From: Bacillota bacterium
GTDB taxonomy: Bacteria; Bacillota; Clostridia; Christensenellales; CAG-138
Direction of reading: 5' to 3'
Length of the DNA: 17,617 nt
Assembly (NCBI GenBank): GCA_023453725.1
Contig: JAEXTB010000147.1
Span: 1 to 17,617, forward strand
Shown: in pieces, positions 12,001 to 15,678 of the stretch
Layout: every line of letters starts with the position of its first letter
Position numbering within the stretch: the stretch's first letter is position 1
Program-made: the position numbers and the translations under genes
The notes under the pieces: generated by a model
Database searches by the model: none
Seen by the model: only the letters and a program-made list of their open reading frames with translations
Told to the model about the DNA's origin: nothing

Positions 12001-13132
12001 GCAGGCGAAAGAAAGTGCGCAGGCAGCTGCAACCACTGCACGGCAGATTGCAGATCAGCGCATGGCGGCAGCACTTCTCGCGCAGCAGAATGCGGATGCA
12101 CTTCTGATCAGCGCTGGTCTTGCGGGCAGGGCCATCAACTCGGCAGGGCGGCTGGAGCTCTACGCCGGGGGCAGCATCGGGCAAAGCGGCAGCCCGCTTA
12201 CGTTTAGCGCCAGCGGCACCATTACAGCGCAGGCGGGGGACAGCATCTATCTTGCGGGTGCGGGCGACGCGCTGCTCTATTCCCTCACGGCGCCCAACGA
12301 AGTCTCTCTCATGGCGCTTGGGAACATCCGCCAGGCTGCGACACCAAACGAGCGCAGCATGCGCATGCGGCTAAGGGCCATGGCAGCCACCCCCGCGGCA
12401 AGCCTCCAGGCCCCGGGCGTAGTGGCGGGCAGCGTGAGCCTGTACGCACCTCTTGGCAGCGTGGGCACGGCTGCGACACCGGTCTGGGTCCAGGTAACCG
12501 GCATCAATGGCATGGCCATGGATGGGTTCTATGTATACAACACAGGCGCGCTTGAGATCGGCACAATATCCGCGGGCGGCAGCGTGGTGCTCACGGCCAC
12601 CGGCAGCATCACTGCGGCAGCTTCAGGCAGCGTTGCACCTAATGTGACCGGCAATACGCTCACACTTACTTCCGGCGGGTCGATCGGCCAAAGCGCGAGG
12701 CCGCTGCTGCTGGATGTCGGGAACGGGCTTACCGTAACAGGCGGCAACCTGTACCTTGGCACGATAGGCAATCTCCCGGTAGAGAATGTGACGGGCGATG
12801 TGGTGGTGCTTACTGTTGGCGGCGTGGTCAAAGTTGTTCCCGGCGGCGGTACGATTACCGCGCGCGAACTGCTCATACAGGCGTTTGGCGATATCGGCAC
12901 AAAAGACCAACCCATTTCCATTGTGGTCGGCAAGACGACAATCGGGACCACGCTGGGTCTTGTATACACCTATGTGCCTTCTTCGGGCGGCAGGGGAGGG
13001 CTGAAACCCGGGCCGGGTACCGGTACGATCGGGGTACCCTATACAGGCGGTACTTCGGAAATTGGCTGGCTGTTTGTCGCGGTTGGGCTTCTTGGATTGG
13101 CGCTTGTGCTGAAAAAACGGCGGCACGCATAG
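2..13132 (+). CDS. Giant cell-wall-anchored beta-solenoid adhesin-like protein (5' partial)
   Basis: The frame is open from the window edge, so the GTG at 20 is probably not the true start; the signal peptide and N-terminus lie outside. At least 4,376 codons are visible, ending in TAG at 13130-13132. Residue numbers here count from position 20. Residues 1 to about 1580 are Ala/Gly/Val/Thr/Asn-rich modules alternating short hydrophobic strands with AYI-x-x-A or GSITAG-like turns, as in beta-solenoid adhesins. An amphipathic Trp/Lys helix follows (1586-1643), then a Tyr-rich, less repetitive region (about 1650-2920), then a second solenoid with GxIG...P[LIV] turns interrupted by two helical inserts. 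The C-terminus has a Gly/Pro linker, VPYTG, a hydrophobic segment and KKRR. I saw no cysteine. The overall style resembles large LktA-type filamentous adhesins, but the anchor indicates sortase attachment to a Gram-positive wall. A role in adhesion or interbacterial contact is inferred. No sortase gene is in view. Confidence 0.9.
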   Translation: MRGGTKVTAAGNIDVLSGDTLNTDLIAGTLAIGLYAGVGVGVAVAVLFSNVQAVVESGATLNASGNITVKASSGPGSVSVPVIKSGNADTTNINTRVKNDITSAAQSTLRLISVTGTGGLVGVSIAVAALIVNTSSRAVLAGDVTRAANVSVLSEKNLGEVVAVTLAASAGGMAINGSVAVTYYEGAQEASISGTARLSGITGSITVRSTGTTGALSIATALGGGAYAVNGGVAVAINRTRVDTYIGRGVTIMAPTAAIILDTQLNTAAKTIILSAALGTTAAVGFTVALAINRPVALTYIGSTPYGTPVSGSTGTGGGVTAQSVTVQNYVTGDVIITGINVAVGGYVGANGAVALGLSRVVGYAAINGATVHANTIAITAHMDGDVTVSVTSMAGGYVGAGAVVALSQLKTDNRAILDVTGTVVSASSVQVNAGTVAQPYDAQALTSVITGTAGVVAVALNFAIAQNAAGNLAQVLGGLGGSLNAGTLTVYANGNTRAYAVLANASVGGLTVNVSYARADLVGTQEAALKGEATYTVGSLQVQSDQNINNGALGGHSLFFANGNSNNRLLTFGALAHAYLFSAAAGIATATANTAQAEANAIGRALVDAANLNATSAITVWSNGIATARATIKSLGGGYLSIGVSVGTAKTGGTFEALVYTRGNVSTQGGQNITVGTNYSADAVTELTPAISGLGSFSISYYAVKVNTAQASVNTHANAGIGGNGSITAGNVTVSVTGIANALARIETPTFTAGVVTITGNYAKALLNAVQSAFVEDAASLQAASVTVTASFNKDRTDIGAITQLGGNGGSASMQIANGTADAAFAHANASNTAYVRNAGLNVSGALTVKIFGTSYAKAEVVKDTVSLNVAGIGVTIMDAKAEGVFAATVTGGTIRADGGIVIENIYTSTADALGMQPGFGVTASLASLSVNKANAVVSTLADAGILGNGSITAGSLSVRVNGTNTAKALITPAEVSISGVSIAVNQAAAELQATQNAYIDGAAVLNIAGNATVEALLTANANAQTGSNAGGAGVSLVSGNVSKSNASASYRNKAYIRNARLTSANGKATINANSNTTISSTGLSPTLTISAVSYGGVEVIADEDGDTQAYLTGTANITAKQVDVLATGTAAVTAVGNPPRVSVALANGNSVQVTARAGMGAGRITKAYIGTGSSAMAAGLSTGTLYGVNVQATSALTIAASSAKGIAIGAISLGEYDVETLVGSVQTRVAVDGTAVSYEHINVNATDTITATADASIISGGLISAGSSYAKNTVTSQTASASVGSSAKLDAQWNISVQAKTLSTLAATIAGDSYGLGVGSKMLAMNTLTRYTNVTVGDGASIVSAAGDIRIEALADTAQMDGISSGVSGSAIAAGQGPQSVATLTSDTRATVGGGVTIEAVYGLVDIKAISKSDVYAYAYRSAAAIAGSSRSDAQINVYETVKVLINNGGAQKTRIVGEYTTIGAYIGQQKLTSSAYSYTASAGSNTKAYATIVVTSDLDVIVDNAYVGGIERLTVESLVTGMELNSKSYAEIVGATGWVYAESRVEGQYTADVAILTDADLAGYEIIITAESPNVGSSAVKRDATAVANTIVNYVWEKVQEVIKQVVKKVSKIPIIGWFVKWIVKTIIRWIDVLVKYVFYSDAEQKQEGVLTSTGNIAFNGTAHVGGGSAGIYVDIYPDEADASKVLVNASGLDSALKSGGYYTADASSIMLNGIYNNDIGTLTMTAVNGAVTGSGKVFTNTYSPNVVITNHSVKTLILKDVLLYNGSAGAPNVNAGTSFTYLFADERPMLTVSAPGGGDVVFGIGASRITDVGEGTLTINMFGGSVYTAKSAVGDAYVYANRLIVTGAKDIGSANAKFNAYVFEISAYDGVSGVSLGQSKRDTYVYLASSGSVYAQLGFVALYMTPAAAQAAQSAGKLGTLALNGIYAVGTADITLLKTQTITLGTGPDDPISSITIPRNYMEFVLSSDKATVVTLPGGTVSPKPIPVATDGSNSGYFLTETGMVTLPVATTFSAEQYYTADAQFKYYTLPNGAQVITTLDGALVSLVLQNANASTSSYSFSDVNVARDAGGNIVSITFTGSGAAYDKLITFDASGKAMMQVGVNGTATYIESSDFGWVLPNGIRIYYKQVFINSTGGVVSGTYIGKGSTASSRLLLLEDITNAGYGADYRFHVVEVTPKEGGEYAFVNGYVYTREQLLLGIALISGSAMQTLASAQTAAQTALGTITNATLANIFKALAPTGSNTTATDDELTEALANYVTNQIKSVIAANITVQVAMTLAKTVVTQQDSVTTYTTAASYTVTLKEADAYLTAGVQAGSYAFATQNATLAYTVADTSKANKVTLQTVKTPAAVTGTAAMASGSIYDTSSVNSTGHTVTSGKLVVVKTENGYYLQNGAYSFALEQAGSNTAQTYYRLAAMAYTGTALTRYQELTDLLFILEGASGAETLRLIELAQAGSGEITSKTTGGTTSYDYNGGYVKTSGGYLFVDHNNFADGWTAADTTGIKLISGRVVAVFPDGTMSYVAMQLGSGNVKDATISIAPGMTQKIDANGDAVYSEMLYGYYNAFGSLIGAAELAALNISSATFYSTAHQSDAAYWAAVALAASKGLSIKAVVNSGHYTYNTSSDVVFQDIQWHAAGTAADTYKYYVTTKDGAPYNGILMGMNLFMPVFVSVVDGVAQMKKSQYDSIQRYSSSLNITPIYEQLSGSLVLTPVTENGHVGALVSYLGGGSAFYMSADSKGYKIVSQYVRLVDADTASGSMPAGTLLYLNDEYEVAAMLLPNGMFRAYTDGTYGSEGAAYSEYSSNAATGLTVTVSENTPTYLQEIAENLYVTADNFDGYNYNSASFFSYNAEGALVKLTTGWAEFGGVGSGLRYIGSLADPSALTLGNVLARVLYSPEGNVLLTIINNGADGKAVFILPDGAAIDSDGTISSVATGSNRSFAEGAWNTTVAIGTIEAGDVKLTVQTPASGNVTLTDLAGDILEQDIKADRLTFHIAGNAPIFDAANPLVLTPYTMGTETVLSFKPVSGSAYAGKAYITAQGGVHVVDSTFGSAAELYLNILTGNAGFTNIVTAPGSLLDVQVTGGDAFVNGLNVGGTMYLKAAPGGNLNNLVVGASGITVDGGELFINASGDVTTLGAGSAGTVAVQNGGSAAIAAGGTMTLHVLKALTGGTLTLHAGGALIAGDVSALNGTITLTSTNGGASIGDAAISNGTLFVTANGNILFRRMELTSAGKLTLRSINGGLFTTMQDGYLYADNSITTADILLDAGDDFGTAASRIIVDIPQTVTLTFARVNNYYIDAVTLTGSAFARVRPAAPETASGRDQSGAQQQGEYLSDGGQETLGAALSKQTPQELAAWIAGSGRATLNSLISESALAALIQSSVIGNEELNRLLLNDTFTAEQLGSLLGTGGYTALAQRLHAVLTGAQSAVSDSGASSWLAAAIAADNVPNLGNTLAGRLTTEEIQTLIQAAWEKAGYAGTAPADIPARAFGMHIGLSTGVGYVNNAGDIAIAQDTGDVTVGSIRSERGDVTIRAAAGSILGINAPAGVHILGRNIMLQAQGPIGTQTQPLVTEQQANRPTLLGNIASPAATGGVYAPVVVEQVQQMGVDGVMRTVWALRVVVAYTWARVSYPGEATILNAFSAAGGVYVREKTGDLGLGVIKANQAVSLDAPGNIVDTRTVTQRGANEKNITAANVALNAQGGAIGGIGAPILLSVSGNTIAQAYDDIRIADTGDMALTVESEAGRIYAAAEQNLTLTNTALRPGSSKDLLIGVVQAGGRVTVLSLGGVYGPDGAVAIVADSISISAQGDVGSAAGQLVVDTANGSTRSGTLYVKGGTVLLRELSGDLALAGISASGNVSLTVPGSLRDASGGDNAVLLALSAQRAANDARNAANQADATAGVHETYAQRKQAEYANAQANTAAAQTKVDAANAAAAALLVQIEAVRADMQLSAEIRQAILLTLTEQLTAALQYAADLTNTLTAARALEEAARQAKESAQAAATTARQIADQRMAAALLAQQNADALLISAGLAGRAINSAGRLELYAGGSIGQSGSPLTFSASGTITAQAGDSIYLAGAGDALLYSLTAPNEVSLMALGNIRQAATPNERSMRMRLRAMAATPAASLQAPGVVAGSVSLYAPLGSVGTAATPVWVQVTGINGMAMDGFYVYNTGALEIGTISAGGSVVLTATGSITAAASGSVAPNVTGNTLTLTSGGSIGQSARPLLLDVGNGLTVTGGNLYLGTIGNLPVENVTGDVVVLTVGGVVKVVPGGGTITARELLIQAFGDIGTKDQPISIVVGKTTIGTTLGLVYTYVPSSGGRGGLKPGPGTGTIGVPYTGGTSEIGWLFVAVGLLGLALVLKKRRHA
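1439..3520 (+). repeat. Long degenerate tandem repeats of about 225-244 codons inside the giant adhesin
   Basis: Two copies align well at the protein level. The one beginning at 2171 opens with GNGSITAG and is followed by a second GNGSITAG at 2846, 675 nt (225 codons) later. The residues leading into each also match (VNTAQASVNTHANAGI versus VNKANAVVSTLADAGI). A more diverged copy starts near 1439 (LGGSLNAG followed by TLTVYANGNT), 244 codons before the first. Each long repeat appears to hold about three modules of 65-75 residues carrying turns such as AYIDGA, AYIRNA and AYLTGT. The DNA of the copies has diverged at many third positions, so this is old duplication rather than recent expansion. 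Further weaker copies probably lie on both sides. Confidence 0.65.
4775..4948 (+). other. Embedded amphipathic Trp/Lys-rich helical segment of the giant protein
   Basis: Residues 1586-1643 break completely from the surrounding Ala/Gly/Thr solenoid. They contain regularly spaced Lys/Arg and large hydrophobics, for example EKVQEVIKQVVKKV, KIPIIGWFVKWIVK and RWIDVLVKYVFY, with four tryptophans (one in the leading NYVWEK). The pattern predicts one or two amphipathic or membrane-inserting helices joined at a Pro-Ile-Ile-Gly turn. It ends in an acidic/Gln stretch (SDAEQKQ) before the next beta region (STGNIAFNG). A membrane-contacting or hinge role is inferred; nothing in the sequence proves it. 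Confidence 0.6.
6101..8782 (+). repeat. Five [LF]P[ND]G turn motifs in the Tyr-rich middle domain
   Basis: The middle region carries five short matches at 6101 (LPNG), 6371 (LPNG), 7562 (FPDG), 8354 (LPNG) and 8771 (LPDG). Each follows a hydrophobic or Tyr/Trp strand and precedes another beta strand. Spacing is irregular (about 90, 397, 264 and 139 codons), so they are not a simple tandem array. They may mark repeated beta-hairpins in a folded domain of roughly 900 residues. This domain is richer in Tyr, Phe, Lys, Asp and Met than the solenoids on either side. Confidence 0.45.
9960..10495 (+). other. Alpha-helical insert in the C-terminal solenoid of the giant protein
   Basis: Residues about 3314-3493 begin with a Pro/Gln/Gly-rich linker and continue as helix-forming Ala/Leu/Gln/Glu sequence, including LAAWIAGSGRATLNSLI, ALAALIQSSV, NEELNRLLL and TTEEIQTLIQAAWEKAG. 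Solenoid-type beta sequence resumes with GYVNNAGDIAIAQDTGDVTV. It looks like a compact helical domain or spacer spliced between two solenoid stretches. I do not recognise the family. Confidence 0.5.
11654..12127 (+). other. Ala-rich coiled-coil insert in the C-terminal solenoid of the giant protein
   Basis: Residues about 3879-4036 are rich in Ala, Gln, Asn, Glu, Lys and Arg with heptad-like spacing. Examples are AQRAANDARNAANQADA, ALLVQIEAVRADMQL, TAARALEEAARQAKESA and ADQRMAAALLAQQNADALL. There are no Gly/Pro breaks apart from a short stretch near residue 3907. Two long antiparallel helices, making a hairpin protruding from the solenoid, are plausible. The flanks are ordinary solenoid turns (GSLRDASGG before, GSIGQSGSPL after), so the segment looks inserted between adjacent coils. 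Confidence 0.65.
13034..13129 (+). other. Sortase-type cell-wall sorting signal (VPYTG) of the giant protein
   Basis: The last 32 residues are VPYTG, a short polar stretch (GTSEIG), a hydrophobic segment (WLFVAVGLLGLALVL) and the basic tail KKRRHA. That is the standard tripartite layout of an LPXTG signal, with Val replacing Leu at the first position. A Gly/Pro-rich spacer (about 12979-13033) precedes it, as expected for wall-spanning linkers. It implies covalent anchoring to peptidoglycan by a sortase encoded elsewhere. Confidence 0.8.
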
Positions 13133-13175
13133 TCTGGCCCCGGTAATGCTCAGAAGGTAAAGCAAACAGATATAC

Positions 13176-13206
13176 AAAGCCCGAAAACATACTGTTTTCG
13201 GGCTTT
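13176..13206. terminator. Intrinsic terminator between the convergent adhesin and CPBP genes
   Basis: A perfect 14-bp inverted repeat (AAAGCCCGAAAACA, loop TAC, TGTTTTCGGGCTTT) lies 43 nt after the giant gene's stop and 26 nt beyond the protease gene's stop at 13233. Runs of T and A inside the stem ends let it work on either strand. The + strand also has GCGGTTTTC just beyond. It probably serves both convergent genes. Confidence 0.85.
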
Positions 13207-13232
13207 GCGGTTTTCATAGCGTAAGCCTCTTA

Positions 13233-14150
13233 TCATTCCGGCTTTGAAGCAACCTCAGGTGTGATGGGCTTTGACAAAGTTCCTGCCTTGATGAACAACA
13301 CCACCGCAAGCGCGAGGAACGGCAGTGCGCCGAGTATGCCCGTAATCGCAGGCCCAAGCAGCGAATTGAAGCCGGGTTTTGCGAGGTAAATGGCCATTGC
13401 CGCACCGGCGTTGATGGTGGAATGGATCATGGCGGCGGGAATGGCGCTTTTTAGCTTTATGGTGATATACCCCTCAATTACGCCAAATATCACACAGAAT
13501 ACGATCATGCCCACTACACCAAGCCAAGGGTAGCCAAAGTATTCCGTCCCATAGTTATGACCCATGATGATGACCGGCGCATGCCAGACACCCCAGATTA
13601 CACCGGAAAGCACCAGCGCTGCACGGTTCGAGTGAGACTCATGCAGTTTGGGCAGCAGATAGCCTCTCCAACCAAGCTCTTCACCAAGCGTCGGGATGAT
13701 GTTGATAATGGGGCCGATTAGCGCCACCTGCAAGAAGGTTATCAGTAGCAGCTGCTCTACGGGCATTGCACTGGAACCGCTTGCAGCTGTCAACTCCTTC
13801 AATGCGGTAAAGTTGGGATCAAACGAGCCGGGGAAGAGTAAGAAATACACCGCAGCGCTTACAACCAACAGTACCGTGGGCCCAAAGAACACAAGCAGGT
13901 AGTACCGGATGTTGCCCTTAAAGCGCGGGCGCAGATACATGTTCTGAAAGCCTTCTTTTGTGACCAACCGGGTTAAAATGCTGCCAAGCGCCGGTGCAAA
14001 CATGGCGGCTGCAACCAGGATAATAGAGTTGCTCGTCCCATATGGAATACCCAGTATGGGTACAAGCAAAAACAGGATCCATGCAATGACAAAGGTGAAC
14101 ACGACAAACAGTATCAGCCGTTTCTTGGTCATTTTATTTGTGCCTTCCAT
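13233..14150 (-). CDS. CPBP family intramembrane metalloprotease (CAAX/Abi type)
   Basis: This 305-residue multi-spanning membrane protein carries all three CPBP/Abi motifs: EELGWR (residues 157-162, the EExxxR motif), WGVWH (His190) and HSTIN (243-247, HxxxN). These residues bind zinc and form the active site in the family. About eight hydrophobic segments are visible, starting at residues 11-31. The ATG at 14150 is supported by AGGAGG eight bases upstream; the internal Met7 has no such site. It lies 43 nt downstream of the XRE/TPR regulator on the same strand with no evident promoter between, so it is probably the second gene of that operon. Bacterial members are linked to bacteriocin self-immunity, peptide processing or membrane-stress signalling. 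The substrate here is unknown. Confidence 0.92.
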   Translation of the reverse strand: MEGTNKMTKKRLILFVVFTFVIAWILFLLVPILGIPYGTSNSIILVAAAMFAPALGSILTRLVTKEGFQNMYLRPRFKGNIRYYLLVFFGPTVLLVVSAAVYFLLFPGSFDPNFTALKELTAASGSSAMPVEQLLLITFLQVALIGPIINIIPTLGEELGWRGYLLPKLHESHSNRAALVLSGVIWGVWHAPVIIMGHNYGTEYFGYPWLGVVGMIVFCVIFGVIEGYITIKLKSAIPAAMIHSTINAGAAMAIYLAKPGFNSLLGPAITGILGALPFLALAVVLFIKAGTLSKPITPEVASKPE

Positions 14151-14193
14151 ACGCTGTTCCTCCTATTGATATTGAATAAACCTATGCATGCTG

Positions 14194-15300
14194 TTACAGG
14201 TTATTTTTGAGCCGCTTGAGAATGGATTGAAATTGCTCTTCTTGTGTAAGACTGGCAAATGCCGGATTGAGTTCCACTCCATCGAGCATGCTCTTTTTTA
14301 TTGTCTTTTCATCCCGGGGAAGGCCGGTTCCAAGATCCAGTTGATCGAGCCACGAGCCGAGCAGGTCGAAAAACGCGTCCCCCTGCAGCTTCAACGGATA
14401 AATATTGCCTGTGACAATCTCGGTGTACTGCTCCAACATCGCAAGTGCCTTTTCGTGATTTTGCTGCATGCAGTAGCCTTGGGCGGCGGAAAGATAAAGG
14501 CCGATGATGACCGCGGGGTGCAGGCGCTTCATATCAAACGCATCGGAAACAGCAAGCCCGCGTCTGAGCGCTTCCTCAAACGCCTTTCCATCATTTGCGC
14601 ACAGCATGAGATACGGGGGAAGGAAGTTGAACAGAACCACCATATTTTGGTACATGCCGACCTGCAAAATTTCTTTGGCGTCATCTATACGGCCCGTCAT
14701 CTGATAGGCGGAAGCGAGCAGGGACTCCGGCGGCATCGCGGGGGCAACGGTACCTTCCAGCAATTCAAGCGCGCTGTTTGGATCATTCGACATCAGGCAG
14801 GCGAGCGCCTCCATGAAGAGCGCCTGTTTCGTCAAAGAGACGTCCCCGCTTTCCTCCCGCACGCGTATAAACAGGGATTTGCTTTGTGCAAGCAGGGCTT
14901 CTACTTTACTCTGATCTTTTGCCAGTTCCAAGTGGTTCATTAGCAGCATGCCCATTTGCAGCAGCAGCGGAAAGCAGGAATAATACTTGCGGATGATCCG
15001 GTTGCACTCCATAAGCACTTCGTCAAAGGGCTTTGCAGCAAAGTCTGCCGATAAGCTGCGATATAGCCTGCGGATATCCTCTTTTGGCAGTTGCGGCTTA
15101 TAATCCATCAGTTCGTCAATGCTAATGTGAAAATATGCGGCAAGTTGGGGGAGGAACGTCACATCCGGGTAACTTTGGCCCGTCTCCCATTTGGAAACGG
15201 AGGCTTTGGAAACCCCCATATAATTTGCCAGTTCATCCTGGGTAATGCCCTTCTCCTTGCGCTTGTTCACAAGCACGGCTGCGATATTGATTTCCTTCAC
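14194..15300 (-). CDS. XRE-family transcriptional regulator with TPR-like C-terminal domain
   Basis: The 368-residue product starts MKEINIAAVL and has an XRE helix-turn-helix at about residues 8-65 (GITQDELANYMGVSKASVSK, then ETGQSYPDVTFLPQL). A long helical region follows (about 75-368) with TPR-like pairs such as SALELLEG and EKALAMLEQYTEIV. Such architectures often sense a peptide or protein partner through the helical half. I chose GTG at 15300: an AGGTGG-type site lies five bases upstream, and MKEINIAAVL is the usual family beginning. The earlier GTG at 15309 overlaps that ribosome binding site. The promoter is at 15324-15352. The next gene in the operon is a CPBP protease, which this protein may control. 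The ligand and regulon are unknown. Confidence 0.9.
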   Translation of the reverse strand: MKEINIAAVLVNKRKEKGITQDELANYMGVSKASVSKWETGQSYPDVTFLPQLAAYFHISIDELMDYKPQLPKEDIRRLYRSLSADFAAKPFDEVLMECNRIIRKYYSCFPLLLQMGMLLMNHLELAKDQSKVEALLAQSKSLFIRVREESGDVSLTKQALFMEALACLMSNDPNSALELLEGTVAPAMPPESLLASAYQMTGRIDDAKEILQVGMYQNMVVLFNFLPPYLMLCANDGKAFEEALRRGLAVSDAFDMKRLHPAVIIGLYLSAAQGYCMQQNHEKALAMLEQYTEIVTGNIYPLKLQGDAFFDLLGSWLDQLDLGTGLPRDEKTIKKSMLDGVELNPAFASLTQEEQFQSILKRLKNNL

Positions 15301-15323
15301 AAAAACCACCTCTTTATAGGTGT

Positions 15324-15352
15324 ATTGTAGTGCTTTCGGAACTGTAAATCAA
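15324..15352 (-). promoter_or_regulatory. Sigma-A-type promoter for the XRE/TPR-CPBP operon
   Basis: Read on the minus strand, TTGATT (15347-15352) is followed after exactly 17 bases by TACAAT (15324-15329). Transcription would begin near 15317, immediately upstream of the ribosome binding site at about 15306-15313, giving a short leader. Confidence 0.65.
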
Positions 15353-15362
15353 TGGATTTAGA

Positions 15363-15388
15363 GTTGATTTGGGTTGAAAAAATCAACC
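15363..15388. promoter_or_regulatory. Overlapping inverted repeats upstream of the XRE promoter, candidate operator
   Basis: GTTGATTT (15363-15370) pairs with AAATCAAC (15380-15387), and GGTTGA (15372-15377) pairs with TCAACC (15383-15388) across AAAAA. The -35 element itself contains TTGATT. The cluster sits 11-36 bases upstream of the -35 box, where an autoregulating XRE protein might bind. A role as a weak terminator for the LUD remnant is less likely, because a better one lies at 15406-15432. Confidence 0.35.
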
Positions 15389-15405
15389 TATGCGATACGC
15401 GCAGT

Positions 15406-15432
15406 AAATAAAAGAGCGCCTTTCCAGCGCCC
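15406..15432 (-). terminator. Intrinsic terminator of the LUD remnant
   Basis: On the minus strand GGGCGC (15427-15432), a seven-base loop and GCGCTC (15414-15419) form a six-pair stem with one G-T wobble. The T-rich run TTTTATTT follows (15406-15413). It lies 24 bases beyond the remnant's stop codon, so it was probably the original terminator of the once-intact LUD gene, now also serving the upstream Nudix gene. Confidence 0.65.
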
Positions 15433-15456
15433 GATGAATTGCCCCATGCTATTTAT

Positions 15457-15678
15457 CTAGTATCCGAGTTCCTGATCTACAAATATCACTTTGATGCGGT
15501 CTTTTATAAACTGTCCAGTAATCAGCACAAAGTCGTTGCAGATGCGCTGCGGATGGCGGCAATCAATGCATCGGCCTAGTGTTGCGCAGGGCGTCTGCTT
15601 ATTAAGGCGCTTGGCGTCGAGCGGTGCGGCAATCTGCAGCGTGCGTGTGATGGCGGCGTCCACGCAGAGTATGCTCTT
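15457..15678 (-). pseudogene. 3' remnant of a LUD-domain (LutC/YkgG-like, DUF162) protein gene
   Basis: The frame encodes about 73 residues ending in TAG. It holds the C-terminal signature of LUD proteins: AAPLDAKRLNKQTPCATLG, then RCIDCRHPQRICND, then the final RIKVIFVDQELGY. The family is normally over 200 residues, so roughly the first two thirds are missing. There is no plausible start: the GTG at 15663 lacks a ribosome binding site, and the frame runs back into the stop codon (TGA, 15679-15681) of the Nudix gene. Intact relatives are associated with lactate-utilisation-type chemistry, but this fragment cannot carry out that function alone. It reads as a gene truncated by the event that placed the Nudix gene here. 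The family match comes from recalled signature residues, not an alignment. Confidence 0.75.

Noticed and set aside
12623..13177. 184-codon minus-strand frame over the adhesin 3' end
   Set aside because: It runs opposite the sorting signal and across the terminator, and has no family features. It is a shadow frame.
15301..15309. GTG at 15309 as start of the XRE/TPR regulator
   Set aside because: It overlaps the AGGTGG ribosome binding site. The GTG at 15300 has correct spacing and gives the usual MKEINIAAVL beginning.
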